NCBI RefSeq assembly: GCF_050436995.1
Contig: NC_134767.1
Location: 4,588,001-4,652,000, forward strand
Source: Anticarsia gemmatalis
Lineage: Eukaryota > Arthropoda > Insecta > Lepidoptera > Erebidae
Direction: 5' to 3'
DNA length: 64,000 nt
The translations under genes were made by a program, and so were the position numbers. Shown here piece after piece: positions 13,503 through 25,650 of the stretch. The notes under the pieces were generated by a model, which saw only the letters and a program-made list of their open reading frames with translations, searched no databases and was not told the origin of the DNA. Position 1 is the first letter of the stretch. Each line of letters starts with the position of its first letter.

Positions 13503-14292
13503 TCCGATACTGCCTACTTATACAATATAGAATAGAGAAATGTCATAAACGAACACCTTCAATATTATTTTAATTTCAATCACGTTTAAGATCCGTTACA
13601 TTATAATATTTATTATGAGTACAAATCGCGAGAGTTTTCGTAAATCTTTAATATTTTACGAAATTTCGTTTTCAAATACCATAGTAGGTTATCAGTCTTT
13701 TGTACGCACACAATTCACATTGACGATACATACTTTATTTACCTTCACGTACTTAGAATATCATTTGAATAAAATGTTTGAATAGGGTTGTCTAGACGTG
13801 AATTTTTGCGGGTAGAATGAAATAATAGATGAATGCTGATATTGTGTGAGCGGTGAATATTGCTTTGCTTTGGATTTTATGGTTATATTTGGCTTAGTGT
13901 ATCTATACAATTGTTGAAGACGTGTAAAGAAAGAAGTGTATAGTACTTGTCTATTTCACTATTAAATGGTAAAAAGTCTTATCTCCGTTTAAATACTATA
14001 ATACCAATGCGTTACTTTTAAATTTGATTCCCAATCACCATATTATCTCTATAAGTGATTTACAAGCAAATTTTTGCGAAAATATAATCTTAATCCGTGA
14101 TTAGTATCTTTGTAAAGTCCCCCACGAGAAATATAAGATATTGTCATCGTTGAAGAATGCAAAATGCTCATTCTGGCACACCCATTTATATGTGTGCAGT
14201 AAAATAATTATAAATATAAAAAAAGGTTTAAGAATCACGAATAAAAAAGGCACAAATATCTGTAGATAAATACTTACTTCCATTTACTTTTC

Positions 14293-14430
14293 TTTAGCGC
14301 GATTCTTTATAGTTTGTGCTGTCGAATATCAAAAGTTTGACATTTTAAATGTACTGTCAAAATAGTTCTTGAGATGCGCGCCAGCGGCGCTGATCAGATT
14401 TACATACAAAGTTTCGCGACAGCTACAGGG
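14293..14430 (+). repeat. Dispersed repeat, 'GCGCGATTCT...' family, copy 2
   Basis: Same motif order as 4381-4520 and 33650-33785: TTTAGCGCGATTCTTTATAG, TTTGACATTTTAAATGTACTG, GGCGCTGATCAGATTTACAT and a degenerate end. It is not coding. Confidence 0.6.
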
Positions 14431-16077
14431 TGAGTTGTGTACAGTGAGTAGTTTTTTTTTTTAAATAAAAGCGAGCTAGGGCATAAATATTTTAAGTATA
14501 CTCTCTACATCGTCCTTTTTTCACTCTTTATATGTATCAGATAGTATAACCGCAAACAGTTTATATTATGAAAAGATAATGCCAATTTTCTGCTAGCAGA
14601 CACTAGTGAAACAATATTACAGTCGTAATCAATCACTTCAAATAAGTAGAGTGGAAGCCGAGCTGAATGTGTTCAACATTAGGGAGGATGCGATAATGAT
14701 GATGTCTGTAACATATTTCACACGCAAAAAGGTATTACACGAACATGTTAGGTACAGTGCTTAATGTACGTACTTCTGTCTAGATGAAAAATGTTTTGAA
14801 ATACTTTTGTTGGTTAGAAAATATGTACGAGTGTATAAAATTAAAATATCCAGCGACATGTCTTTGTAATGTAGGATCTAAAATTTATATAGTACCAGCT
14901 GTACAAGTAATAAATAAAATTTTGTTGTTTTTTAATCCTCATAAAGTAATGGGTAAAATTGCATGTGTAAAGAATATTACCGGCGCGCATTAAAAATCAA
15001 TTTCTTTATTCCTTCCGCTCCGATCCCAAAAGGAAAATATAATGACAGGTAACGAAATCATATCCTTCGGGACTCATAACCTCTCCCTCTGATATATATG
15101 TTATATGAATTTCCAAATTTGAATTTTAAGGATCTCCGTCCTCCATTCTCTAACCAATATGGAAAATTGAATCGGTATATCATGGTGTAAATAGGCACCA
15201 TTTCAGGACCCTACCTTTTTACCTTATAAGCATATAAAACCCCAACAATATGAGTCCACCATAAAATAATGCAAATAACAGGTAAAGAAACGGGTGCGAA
15301 ATCCTACTAAATATTTTCAGTATTTTTATTTCCACAACCCTCTTTATATTTTTATAGCCCTGTCTAAACAGATAATCGGGGTCGCAAAGATCATAAGGCG
15401 AGAAAAAAACACTAGCGTGTAGCTAAGCCATCCCTAGTTTTCGTATCAAACCGCGGAATCCCGGAAATCCCTACCGAGCCGGGGACTTTTGGCCGCCGTA
15501 ACGATGTCCCAGGTGTAAACCCTTGTGCCCACTATCCCCGCGGTGCCTAAATTCCTTTCGTGCCAAATAAACTGGGAAAATAATTGATGTGCTATTTTTG
15601 GGACGGCGTATATTATAGTGAAATTATCTGGGCATAATAAGCCGTTGGGTATTGTAATTTAGTTGAGGTTGTAAATTAGTTTGTAACGTAGTTCGCATGT
15701 TGGGAAAATGAAAGATAAGCCCAGATTTATGTGTTGTGTAGAAAGTTGATAGGGAGGAAGTTGGGGTTTTGCTTAGAGGCATGTCAATGTGATAAGTACC
15801 TTCCAACTGATAACAAGTTTCTACTAATACTAAGAGAGTTTATTCTACTATGTCGTAACCTAAGTTTAAAAGCATTAGAACATTCATGTTGAAAGCTATC
15901 GTACTAATATTTTCGTCAAATGATATTTTAATTTACCATAACAAATCAGTTTAACTATTTAAATAAACATTAATGTCTACTGCGATTGGTTACCTATTAC
16001 GGTTCTACTTAATCCAAATTATAGAAGGCATAAACTGTACGACAAAAAATCATTTCGACTTCCTAGTTTCTAGATCA
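14431..16077. other. Gene-free intergenic DNA
   Basis: Small frames at 14784-14993 and 15624-15806 show no recognisable domain. A moderately GC-rich stretch at 15360-15560 may be an old transposon relic. I cannot support any gene. Confidence 0.5.
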
Positions 16078-16080
16078 TAA

Positions 16081-16523
16081 GGCCCAGCGCAGACCAAGAG
16101 GAGCGCAGCGGAGAGGATTTTTTTAACGCACTTGCAAATCAACTTTAAAAGAATTAAAATAAAGTGCATAATTGCTTGATCCTGTCAAAAAATGCTCGCG
16201 CGTCCTCGAGGATGCACGGGTATCCCCGCACATACTCGAGGACGCGCGAGCATCGTATGAAAAATTACAATGTTGTTACTGAGTTTAAAGAGAGAGAACG
16301 TCATTTTTATTCTTCTTCAGTCAAAAGAGCAATTATAATCATGGCCCAGTCTATCATCGTTGACGAATTTTCACGAAAACTGGCCTGTTTAATGAAGAAT
16401 AGTAACCTAGAAAGTTTTCCTCGCGCAGGCTCGAGCAGTCGCGAGCATGCTCGAGCATCCGCGAGCCGTAAAGAAAATGCTCGAGACCGCGCGAGGATTA
16501 TTCCGCTCTGTCTGCGCTGGGCC
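16081..16523. mobile_element. PIF/Harbinger-like MITE with internal palindrome
   Basis: The ends are perfect 14-bp inverted repeats (GGCCCAGCGCAGAC / GTCTGCGCTGGGCC), flanked on both sides by TAA (16078-16080 and 16524-16526). GG-starting termini with a TWA target duplication are the signature of PIF/Harbinger elements. Inside, 16192-16210 and 16235-16253 form a perfect 19-bp palindrome built of CTCGAG and CGCG words, and 16425-16500 repeats the CGCGAGCATGCTCGAG theme. An open frame across the element (16164-16526) is explained by its CpG-rich composition and has no transposase motif. The copy is non-autonomous. Confidence 0.8.
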
Positions 16524-16526
16524 TAA

Positions 16527-17418
16527 GAATAATAATATAGCTTAATACAAAGCTCTCTCTGTTGTATCTACCGCGAACTTTTACAACCTCATAGAGAAAT
16601 ATTCGACACAGGCAACAACAACCCTATTTCAAAAGTTCAATATTCGACCGCCAGGTGGCTTCATCTTACTGCCATCTATGTTAATATAGTGGAACTACTA
16701 TTCGTGACGTGACAGCCGTTTTCGCATACTGTTTCGAAATCGTGGTCACATTACTTTTAGTTCACGCAAGTGACGATAGATGGCTGGCGTCTGCTTTTGT
16801 ATAATCGGCAATTTATTTTATGTTCTATTTAATTTGTTTCAGTAGATAATTTCTATTTGAAATTAATAATTGAATTGACGATATATTATTTACCTTAATG
16901 ACATCATTCATCTTTCACACATATTACAAGTAAAAATAGATTACATTAAAAAATCAGAGTGTATAGGTCTAATGATGAATATAACATAAATATACGAGTA
17001 ATAAAAAAACATCTGTCAAACTACTACATATAACGCTATATAATATTTATCAGGAGATTAAAATATTAGTGTCAGCTAGCAAAACAATTCGGTAAAATAA
17101 TAGCAAAATACATTAAAGAATTACTCAAATCACGATAATATTCTACTATCATTACTTGGATAACCAAAATAAAATCGAATCGATTGCAGTATTATCGCCT
17201 CATTAGCTGATAATATAGCATATTTGAAGAAGCCGAAATTAATAGCACAAATACCGATTATTGTCAACTACTGGTGATGATAATCATACTATTCTGTGAA
17301 TCAAATTATCGCCGGCATAACTGAATATGCAATTTGAAAAGAGCACATCTTACCTTACAGATGTGTGACATATGCCGTTATGGAACTTGCGCGTATATAC
17401 GTTGTCAATAAGCTAAAT
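16527..17418. other. Gene-free intergenic DNA
   Basis: AT-rich sequence between two MITEs; no coding frame, RNA gene or clear repeat seen. Confidence 0.55.
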
Positions 17419-17607
17419 ATAAGGTTGGGGAAAAAGTATTTTCGCATTATAGTATGTATGAACTTGTAATAAAATCTCTTTGGCTTTAAGAATCACAAGT
17501 GACAAGCTCGTGAGGTACCCAAATATCGAGCTTTTTTGAGTATAGAAAAGATTTTATTACAAGTTCATACATACTATAATGCGAAAATACTTTTTCCCCG
17601 ACCTAAT
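17419..17607. mobile_element. Mariner-like MITE, copy 1
   Basis: The ends are long inverted repeats of about 60 bp (left: AGGTTGGGGAAAAAGTATTT ... GTATGTATGAACTTGTAAT; right: its complement ending CCCCGACCTAA). The same termini bound the copies at 35476-35683 and 42205-42419. TTAGGTyGGGGAAAAAGT termini and a TA target fit the Tc1/mariner superfamily. The interior is too short to encode a transposase. Confidence 0.8.
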
Positions 17608-18287
17608 GTATACGTACGGTAATAACTAATGTGCAAGGAGAAAAAATATACAAAAAATACACTACTTTTAAGTAGTAAAACTAAAACAGGTATACTTAGG
17701 CATCTATGCAAAAAACTAGATAGACGTAATCGCGAACATGATCATCAATCAATATTACCTAAAGATTTCTAGACAAAATTCTAGATATACCTAGTTAATC
17801 GTCAATTCATCAACTACTCAATTAAAAACAAGACGCGGGTATTTCCCAGTATTTGGTTAATTCTACGAACCTTCTCGGCAAGTTATTACGCCCTAATTGC
17901 GTCATTACAAATAATCATTATATCTGATATCATTCATAGATAGAAACTGATTTGTATCTTGGGAAATTTTCACAAATACTTAATTGCCACCGGAAGTTCC
18001 AATGTTAATAATACACGTATGTCGGGTTTTCACTACTTTTTACTTTCTAAAAACAATTTCACGATTGGTATCTTATCTATTTACACTGCAATAAAATAGA
18101 CGTAATTGCAACGTCAAAATAACAAATTAATTTTACAGACAACTCCTGCACTAAGAATTGCTCTTGTAATTGCAATGTACAACCAGACCCGAAATAACTA
18201 TTTGTGGATCCCACAAATAATATACTTGGGTAATTCAACCCATATGTAGTCCGCCCTCTAGCAGCAACGATCGGAAATCACTCTCAT
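17608..18287. other. Gene-free intergenic DNA
   Basis: No supported coding frame, RNA gene or repeat was seen. Confidence 0.5.
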
Positions 18288-18360
18288 TGTATGGTGTCAA
18301 CCTAGTGTCAAAGTTGGTCAAGCCGCCCGAAGGCCTTTGAGGTGACTTGATGTGGCCTTT
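18288..18360 (-). mobile_element. 5S rRNA-derived SINE, tail fragment
   Basis: GTGTCAACCTAGTGTCAAAG, then AAGCCGCCCGAAGGCCTTTG, is the reverse complement of the 3' tail of the SINE at 21239-21491. The 5S-like head is absent here. Confidence 0.7.
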
Positions 18361-18906
18361 GACGATCGGATATAAAAAAATATTTATTGGTATACATCTC
18401 TTATAGTAACTAATGGATGTTGTTTTATAACCTAGCGTTGTGGAAGTCAAAGTCAGTGGAAGGAAGTAAAATGCAGGTATTCGGCTCCACCCGCAGAGAC
18501 TGGAGCCTATAGTTGGAAGAAATCTCTTAGGTCTTCAATGAAAAAACGTGTTTAAAACCTACCAGATCAGCTAATTGTCGCTGAGTGGAGATGATGAAAT
18601 TGCCGTTAAAAAATCATTTTAATCTCAACAGATCTCAAAACTACTATTTATCAATAAAAATTGAAAAATAGATCTCGCTAACGACTGGCAAAATAAGATG
18701 ACAGGACTTAAATATGAAGCTCATAAGATTAGCTACCTGTCAAGAAATAGCCCTTATCTCTCTATCCGGCTTAGCACAAATTGATTACCTCAGATTATTG
18801 TTATTTCACGTACTTTGATACACATGACCCAAATAAGATTATATCGGTCGGGGACTTACAGCTTGCAATATAATCGTTTTTATGATAAATATCTTATGCA
18901 TAATAT

Positions 18907-19343
18907 ATGCCATCAAAAACATTCTGTAAAAACCTCAAGTCTCGCCGTAAAAAGTTGTGAGATCTATATAATACCAAGTCGATTAATCTATTTAGTCTCT
19001 ACTTAAAGGACCTTCTGTCTTGAGTTATTACGTATGTTATTATCATGCCAATTAAAAAAGAATACCTCTAAAACAAATAGACCGACCTGGCCATCGCATG
19101 ATTTGATTAGTTAATGCTCCTGAAATGTTAATGGCGAATTTGTGTTTTCTTGCAATGACCAAGTCGATCTATTTGTTTTAAAGGTATTTTTTTTAAAATT
19201 GGCATGATAATAACATACGTAATAACTTAAGACAGAAGGTCCTTTAAGTAGAGACTAAATAGATTAATCGACTTGGTATTATATAGATCTCACAACTTTT
19301 TACGGCGAGACTTGAGGTTTTTACAGAATGTTTTTGATGGCAT
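18907..19343. mobile_element. Foldback element with ~185-bp near-identical arms
   Basis: The left arm 18907-19090 and right arm 19159-19343 are inverted copies with only a few differences, separated by a 68-bp spacer. The outer ends are ATGCCATC / GATGGCAT. The DNA could extrude a very long cruciform, and any transcript would form a long double-stranded hairpin. The small frame at 18815-19006 overlaps the left arm and is not a gene. The superfamily could not be assigned because no clean target duplication is visible. Confidence 0.85.
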
Positions 19344-19743
19344 CTCACTTCTTTTTGTAGGGCGAACATAAGTCCAATTTGTATGGAAAGACGTTTTTTT
19401 TTTCATAATTCAACATATTTTCCTATGGGAATGTTGTTCAGTTTCATGGGCTAAACACCCTTACCCACCCTATACCCCCTCCCGTTATGCCTCATACAGT
19501 AGGTACCTATTTACACTTATTTATTTATTTTATTTTCTACAGTAATAATAATTCATTAACTGCAAATGTAACCTTGTAATATTATACATTTATATGGGAT
19601 TACAAAGTTATTGTTGCAGTTGGTGTATTTAGAAAACTGGACCTAAATTAGAAAATATTAAATTTTTCCCATGATTAAAACACTAAACCCTATTTGTATT
19701 CTAAATTTTAAGCTTCTAAGTCTGCTAGAAGTACCTTAGACTT

Positions 19744-20127
19744 TTGATGATCGGTGAGTCAGTGAGTCAGTGAATCAGTGAGTGACAAAATTCAAAATTT
19801 TAACAAGTTGTCATTCTTAAACTACTGGTTCAAATTGACTGAAATTTTAAATATACCGTGTTTATACAATGACTGATTAGTTGCTGAAAATCCAGGCTTC
19901 TTGTTTTATCCACAACGAAATTATAGGGGTGTCAAAAATAGCCCGAATTGCTTCGAGAAAAGGATGTTACGGCCGTGCCGCTTTTTTTTTGCTCGACTTG
20001 CGGGGGCACTTCCGTGCCCCCAGATAGTAATGTCTTACTGCCTTAGTGATGTCATAATTTGTTGTTTGTACATTTTACAAAAGTCCGTATGTATAATTGC
20101 ATAACATATGCAATTATATATACGGAC
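19744..20127. repeat. Repeat block with TGAGTCAG tandem and two strong hairpins
   Basis: It starts with a short tandem of GTGAGTCA/GTGAATCA words (19753-19785). An 8-bp perfect hairpin with a 4-nt loop follows (20002-20009 with 20014-20021, GGGGGCAC / GTGCCCCC). A 20-bp near-perfect hairpin comes next (20083-20102 with 20108-20127). Such terminal hairpins occur in several lepidopteran non-autonomous elements. A Helitron end was considered, but no CTRR-type terminus follows the hairpin. Confidence 0.55.
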
Positions 20128-20479
20128 AAGGTATTTATACAAAAAAAGAAGAAGAATTCATTCAAAACTTTGCAGAATCAGGCAAACAGAAAGTGTTAGT
20201 CGTTATACCTAGAGGTAGGTTAAAGTTAATAATATATTACAATGAATAAAAATCCTTAATTAGAGACATATGGTTCCATTATAATGAATCACAAATTATC
20301 ATACACCTATCATAATACTGAAGCTATTTGCGATAAGTCACTAAGTCGGAAAAATCTTTAAAATGTTAAATATGACGTATCAGCCCTCGTCACGAGACTA
20401 TTTAAGGCAAAGGAAAAACATCGTGACTAATTGTCACACGGTCAAAAAAACAAATTTACAACATATATTCATAATATTA

Positions 20480-20640
20480 TTACTCCTTTTTTCCATAGGG
20501 GTTGGTCGAGACCAAAGAACGCCACTTGGTACGATCCTTACAAACTTTCTTTGCTCCACATCCATAATACATCTTGTGATACGGGATCGCCGGTTACGAG
20601 TACTAAGCACTTGTTACTAACAACGTTACTACGTATTACA
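20480..20640 (+). repeat. Dispersed repeat shared with 45655-45775
   Basis: Contains CCACTTGGTACGATCCTTAC, then TTGCTCCACATCCATAATAC and ATCGCCGGTTAC, in the same order as in the block at 45655-45775. This arrangement is a common lepidopteran interspersed tail. Two overlapping small frames here (20363-20643) are not genes. Confidence 0.6.
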
Positions 20641-21238
20641 TAAATGTCGTTTAGCACAATATCCTTCCTATAACAAAGTAGGACAGTAAACCGAAACGCC
20701 AAAAGATAGAGCGCAGGACTTCTGGTTTAATACGCTCTTCGAGATATCCTTGTAAAACATTTACGCAGGAACAAAAATACATGGTCGTTTTGGTGTCTAA
20801 TAAGTCCATGAGTTGATTTCAAAAAATAACAAGCAGAAGCTACTAGTTTAAAGATTTTATATCACGATAAAAACAATCCAATTATTTTCCATCCGGTTGC
20901 CAACTATGACGCGTGTGATGTTTGTGTTTTGGTTGATATTCATCTAAGTCAGATTAGATATTTAAACATATAAAATACATCAATGAATTTCATAGAAAAG
21001 ATAAATTACTACTCAGCTACTAATTAAAATTGATAATAGATATACCGATATATTTGTGACTCTATTGGATATCTATCTTATTGTTTGATGAACGCAAAAA
21101 CATCCAACCGATTACCTTCAAAACCTTCTTATTAGGCTACCATTTAAAAGAAGTCCAATGTTCTGCATTTCGATTAATACATCATATTATTCACCAATCT
21201 TTCTAACTTATCCAAATAGATAATTTCCTTCACCGGAT

Positions 21239-21491
21239 GGAGGCGCCCATAGCCAGTGGCGCTCACCGGTCGGTAAACGATCTGTGGGTTAAGCAACCAT
21301 TGGCGCGGTCATTCCATAGATGGGTGACCGCATAGTGGTATTTGAACTGGGCGTCTCCGTACTTCGGAGGGCACGTTAAAAGTCGGTCCCGGTTGTTGTC
21401 TACTAAGATAACAGTCGTTAAGCCACGTCAAAGGCCTCTTGGGCGGCTTGAACAACTTTAACACTAGGTTGACCACTAACCATACGACAAA
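21239..21491 (+). mobile_element. 5S rRNA-derived SINE, near full length
   Basis: The head contains GGGTTAAGCAACC, GCGCGGTCATTCC and TAGATGGGTGACCGCAT, matching in order the second half of insect 5S rRNA, including the box C internal promoter region. A unique tail follows (GGGCGTCTCCGTACTTCGGA ... GGCGGCTTGAACAACTTTAA). Related copies are at 10989, 18288, 25651, 45115 and 45808. It lies about 80 bp upstream of the GATA-like site of the first chitin deacetylase gene. Confidence 0.85.
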
Positions 21492-21568
21492 CAAACAAAC
21501 ATTTCCTTCACAAATCCACATCGTATCAACTCGTACCTATTTCAATAATTCCCTTAAATCAGTTATGC

Positions 21569-21665
21569 AGATAAGATAATATAAACAGAAATAAAACTAA
21601 TTATATATAGCTAGAACGATAAAAATAGCTATTATAAATTGACGATTAATTACACGATCGTCATT
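21569..21665 (+). promoter_or_regulatory. Core promoter of chitin deacetylase gene 1
   Basis: An AGATAAGATAA GATA-factor-like site (21569-21579) is followed by a TATAAA box (21633-21638) and, 28 bp downstream, by a TCATT initiator at 21661. The predicted 5' leader is therefore about 27 nt. Gene 3 has the same arrangement almost base for base. GATA factors are known regulators of insect gut genes; the role here is inferred. Confidence 0.65.
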
Positions 21666-21687
21666 ACTGTCTCAAGGACCGTGAACG

Positions 21688-24545
21688 ATGAAGAAGTGGA
21701 TTCTGTTCGGACTGTTGGTGCTTGCTGCATCAGCTGTTGTAGCTGATGAGGATACAGAAGAACCTGAGGGGCCTGTTGAAGCTCCAGTATGTGACCCTGA
21801 AGCCTGCAAGCTCCCGAGTTGCAGATGTTCTACTACTCAGATTCCCGGCGGTTTAGCAGCTAGAGATATTCCGCAGGTTAGTAAAGAAGGGATATTTTAA
21901 TAACATTTGAAACTGGTTGATGATGGTATATAGATCTATTATGATATAAAATTAATTCTCGATAATTCTAATGATGATGCAAATTTATACTTGTATGTTA
22001 AAGTCAACAACTGCAGCTTTTAAGTTGTGTAAAAGTATCTGAATTATTTTATAAATTGGAGCAATTTTATTCTTCGTGTAGCAGTTATTATCTTAATTAT
22101 AATATAATAATGGATAAAAGTTTTTGTTAATACTGCAAATATTCATTGCATTAGTGAACTTCATTTTCAATATACATAACCGGTAATTATCAACGTTATC
22201 ATGGTTATATCAACTCAGCATCTGATTATTTGCTTCCAACATCACCTGATATTTCAGCATTGATTACATTATACGACATTTATGGAAAATGCATTTATTT
22301 AGAATGAAGTATTAATTGTTGTATTCTCATTAACCTTTAGTTTCAAAATTAGGCTGCACAATATCAAATTAAGACTGATCGCTTCTTAGTCAAGACTATC
22401 TTCTAGTAGGTCCTTACTTAATCTTGAGACGGCTCGAATTTTGCGCATTTTCATTTCTTTGGTAGAGCAAAGGTCTTATATCCGTCTTAAACTAGGTTAA
22501 GGACCCGTTATTAAAGAACAAAATTACCTTTCCAGCTCGTCACAGTAACCTTCGATGACGCAGTCAATGTCATCAACATTGTGAACTACCGTCGCATGCT
22601 GTTCAATCGTAGAAACTCCAACGGCTGCCCGGCTGGTGCCACCTTCTACGTCAGCCACGAATATACCAACTACCAGGCGGTCAACGAACTTTACAACAAT
22701 GGCTTCGAGATCGCTCTCCATTCTATCACCCATCAGACACCCCAGTCTTACTGGGCCAATGCCACTTACGAAACCTTGGTCAAAGAATTCGCTGAACAAA
22801 AATCTCTAATAGCGCACTTTGCTAACATTCCCTACGAATCTATAAAGGGTAAGTTCGAGTAATATTTGTATCAAGCTCAAGCTTTTTGAGTTCGAGAAAA
22901 AATTATTGTGTTATCAAGTCAAATAGTTCAAATACAAAAAGACCTATTGAAGACTTAATTTACAAACTATTTCAGGTCTCCGAATGCCTTTCCTCCAAAT
23001 GGCTGGTGACGCGACTTTCAAAATGATGGCCAACCACAACCTTCTGTACGACTGTTCCTGGCCAACCATTACGCAGACTGACCCTGGTCTTTGGCCATAC
23101 ACACTGGACTACAAATCGACCCAGCCGTGCATTGTTCCTCCCTGCCCCACTTCGTCCATTCCCGGACCTTGGGTCTTCCCTCTGGTAGCTTGGTCGGATC
23201 TTCAAAACTTCCCGTGTTCGTTTGTGGATGCCTGTTTCTCCACGTAAGTTTGATTTGACAACATTAGCGCAATTTAAGCACCAAGCCTAAATGGCTAAAA
23301 TCTATAAGATCTATACTGAAATTGATATGTTGATTACTACGTCTCCACAATTGCATACGGGTTAAGTTCGATACTCATGTAGAACAAATATTTGTGTTTA
23401 TATAAACTAGATGTTCATAATCTGCATGTAAATAAAATAAAGCTAGGCTTTAGAACGCGAATAGATTTTTACACCACACAATCAAATGTATCTTCTTTTT
23501 ATCATCATTATTTTACGATTGGTTTCACATAATAAAATCTATATTTTCACAGTCCTGACCGCAACGACGAGAACGGCTGGTATGAGTTCATTCTGACCAA
23601 CTTCGAGAGGCATTACAAGGGCAACAGAGCTCCCTTCGGGTTCTTCGTCCACGAAGCTTTCTTAGCTGCCTACCCCGCTGTGAGCAACGCCTTGATTAGA
23701 TTCTTGGACATGGTCAACAGCTTGAACGACGCTTTTATGGTAATTATTTTATCTTACAAAGCAAGTCTACAACCATTTGATAGATTATTCAATAGATAAT
23801 TTTATTCGCCCTTTGTCTAACCTTTACCCTTGAACCTACTGTCCATGTTTTATCAATTATTTCATATTTAATGGCTTTGTGTAATTCTGCTTATTTAGAA
23901 AAAAACCAAGGTGGTAAAAAGATCCATTATGAAATATTATTACCGAATATTACAACACATTATCTAATTTGATGTAACAGGTGACGTCCGAAGAAGTAAT
24001 AGAATGGGTAAAGAACCCAGTCACTGTGAGTGAGTACAGGCAGCAGTCTTGCAGAAGGTATACTCCTACAGTTTGCAGACCTACCAGCTGTGGTCCACTT
24101 ACTGCTGAAGCCACTGGCGTAAGTATTGTTGTTCTTTTATAAATAAGTATAATAGACATTGAGATAGTTTAGAATTAAAGGTTAGATTTTTCGCTGCGCT
24201 CGCATTCGTGTTGAGAATTTCTGACATCGATTTCATCATTATGTGAATCGTGATGAAATTTTAGTTCTTTATCTGCCTGTAATTTTTTTAACGCATTGTA
24301 CGCTTCAATTGAATACAAAATATTCCAAGCCTAGCAAAGCCAGGTTAAACATTTTTGACAGAAGTTTTTAGCAAAATTTAATCCCCCTTCCCTTCTGGAA
24401 ATCATTCCATAGGGAACTTTATAATGTTCATGTTTATAATAAACGATAATGATCGCAATTTCTTTTACAGAACGTGTACTGGATGCAAATCTGCAACGTG
24501 TGCCCTCGCGTCTACCCCTGGATAAACAACCCTCTAGGACAGTAA
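21688..24545 (+). CDS. Chitin deacetylase-like protein, group V (array gene 1)
   Basis: Predicted secreted zinc-dependent deacetylase removing acetyl groups from chitin, probably in the midgut peritrophic matrix. Coding exons: 21688-21876, 22536-22848, 22976-23243, 23553-23739, 23981-24118, 24471-24545; intron phases 0,1,2,0,0; 389 residues. Residues 1-19 form a signal peptide (MKKWILFGLLVLAASAVVA). A CDPEAC..PSCRC cysteine motif follows. CE4 motifs are complete: TFDD with Asp70/Asp71, HSITH with His125/His129, RMPF near 170-173, YDCSW with Asp193, and FFVHE with His290. Lack of a peritrophin-A or LDLa domain and the length of about 390 residues fit group V rather than the cuticle types CDA1/2. 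The start is the first ATG after the predicted initiator. The last exon is identical to that of gene 3. No exact orthologue symbol can be given. Confidence 0.93.
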
Positions 24546-24721
24546 AACGGCTGTGATTATTATTTTAAGATGTTAATGTAGTTTTAAGAAATTATTATAC
24601 ATATAAATAATATCTCAAACTGAACATGTGTTTCCGTTGTTATATTTTCTTGACACTAGACCAAAAAACTATATTTTCAACTGAAGTTTAAACGCCATTA
24701 TTTTGTTAGTAGAATCCATAC

Positions 24722-24950
24722 TTCCATACTAATATATAATATTATAAATGCGAAAGTAACTCTGTCTGTCTGTCTGTCTGTCTGTCTGCTACTCAATCAC
24801 GCCTAAAATACTGAACCAATTTGCATGAAATTTGGTATGGAGATATTTTGATACCCGAGAAAGGACATAGGCTACTTTTTACCCCGGGAAAATGACGCAT
24901 TTCCCGGGAAAATTCAGGTGGCGAACGAAGTCGCGAATATTTAGTATTAT
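24722..24950 (+). mobile_element. Lepidopteran SINE/LINE tail with (CTGT)n start
   Basis: Begins ACTAATATATAATATTATAA, has a CTGT microsatellite (24760-24789), then CACGCCTAAAATACTGAACC, TTTGCATGAAATTTGGTATG and ACCCCGGGAAAATGACGCAT. This order is typical of a widespread lepidopteran retroposon tail. It lies just downstream of gene 1. Confidence 0.65.
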
Positions 24951-25083
24951 AATGACACTGAATTAACAAATTTCCGTTGTCATGGCAACTGTTTTAATGG
25001 CGGATATGCCTTAGCGCGATTTCGTTATATTAAGAGATATAAATAGTTTTAAGAATATTTTTCGTGAAAAAAAAGCATATTTT

Positions 25084-25201
25084 ATATCATCACGCTATGA
25101 CCAATAGGAGCAGAGTAATAGTAAAAAATGTTACAAAAACGTGGAAAATTCTGACCCATTCTCTCTTATGTGACGCAAGCGAAGTTGCGCGGGTCAGCTA
25201 G
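25084..25201 (-). mobile_element. SINE (CTAGCTGACC type), 5' part, inverted
   Basis: The minus strand reads CTAGCTGACCCGCGCAACTT and continues through the family's conserved middle; it is truncated before the (CAAA)n tail. Same family as 5717-5970. Confidence 0.75.
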
Positions 25202-25650
25202 TATATTATAAACTCAGATTTTGTCCTGCATTTTCACATTAATATTTGAACAGAATAAAAGTAATTTGTAGTTCCAATGATTCCAAATACTACATAAGTA
25301 ATTATTGTCGAATAGAAGACGACAGAAACCGAGGGTTTTTGAGGTTATACATAGGAGACTATATTTATTTAATAAAAGGAGAATGGGCACTCCTGGGCGG
25401 GCGGCGGCCATTAATGAAAGAAGTGTCAAATTAAAGTAATGATAACTAGGAACAACTTTGACTAAGAACGTTTCGCTGCAATCCTTTCAGGAAACAATAT
25501 ATTGACATGTAAATATAATGGAATTTCATAGAACAAATACAATTATTTCGTGTCTGTAATGCATTTAATGTTGTGTAATAACGTTACATCTTCTTATAAC
25601 GATTGCAATGCCATCAAAATGAACAATAATCGTAACTCGTATCTATCTAT

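Noticed and set aside
16164..16526. 120-codon plus-strand frame, arginine/serine rich.
   Set aside because: It lies inside the Harbinger-like MITE and is kept open by the CpG-rich palindromic sequence; no transposase motif.
21239..21375. Possible 5S rRNA gene.
   Set aside because: Only the second half of 5S is matched, with many substitutions, and the same unique non-5S tail follows in each copy; it is a SINE, not a functional 5S gene.
22524..22799. Antisense open frames over exon 2 of several deacetylase genes (22524-22799, 36230-36502, 40830-41222, 47053-47412, all minus).
   Set aside because: They recur because the conserved codons of exon 2 happen to lack stops in that antisense frame; they cross the real splice sites and have no domain or start context of their own.
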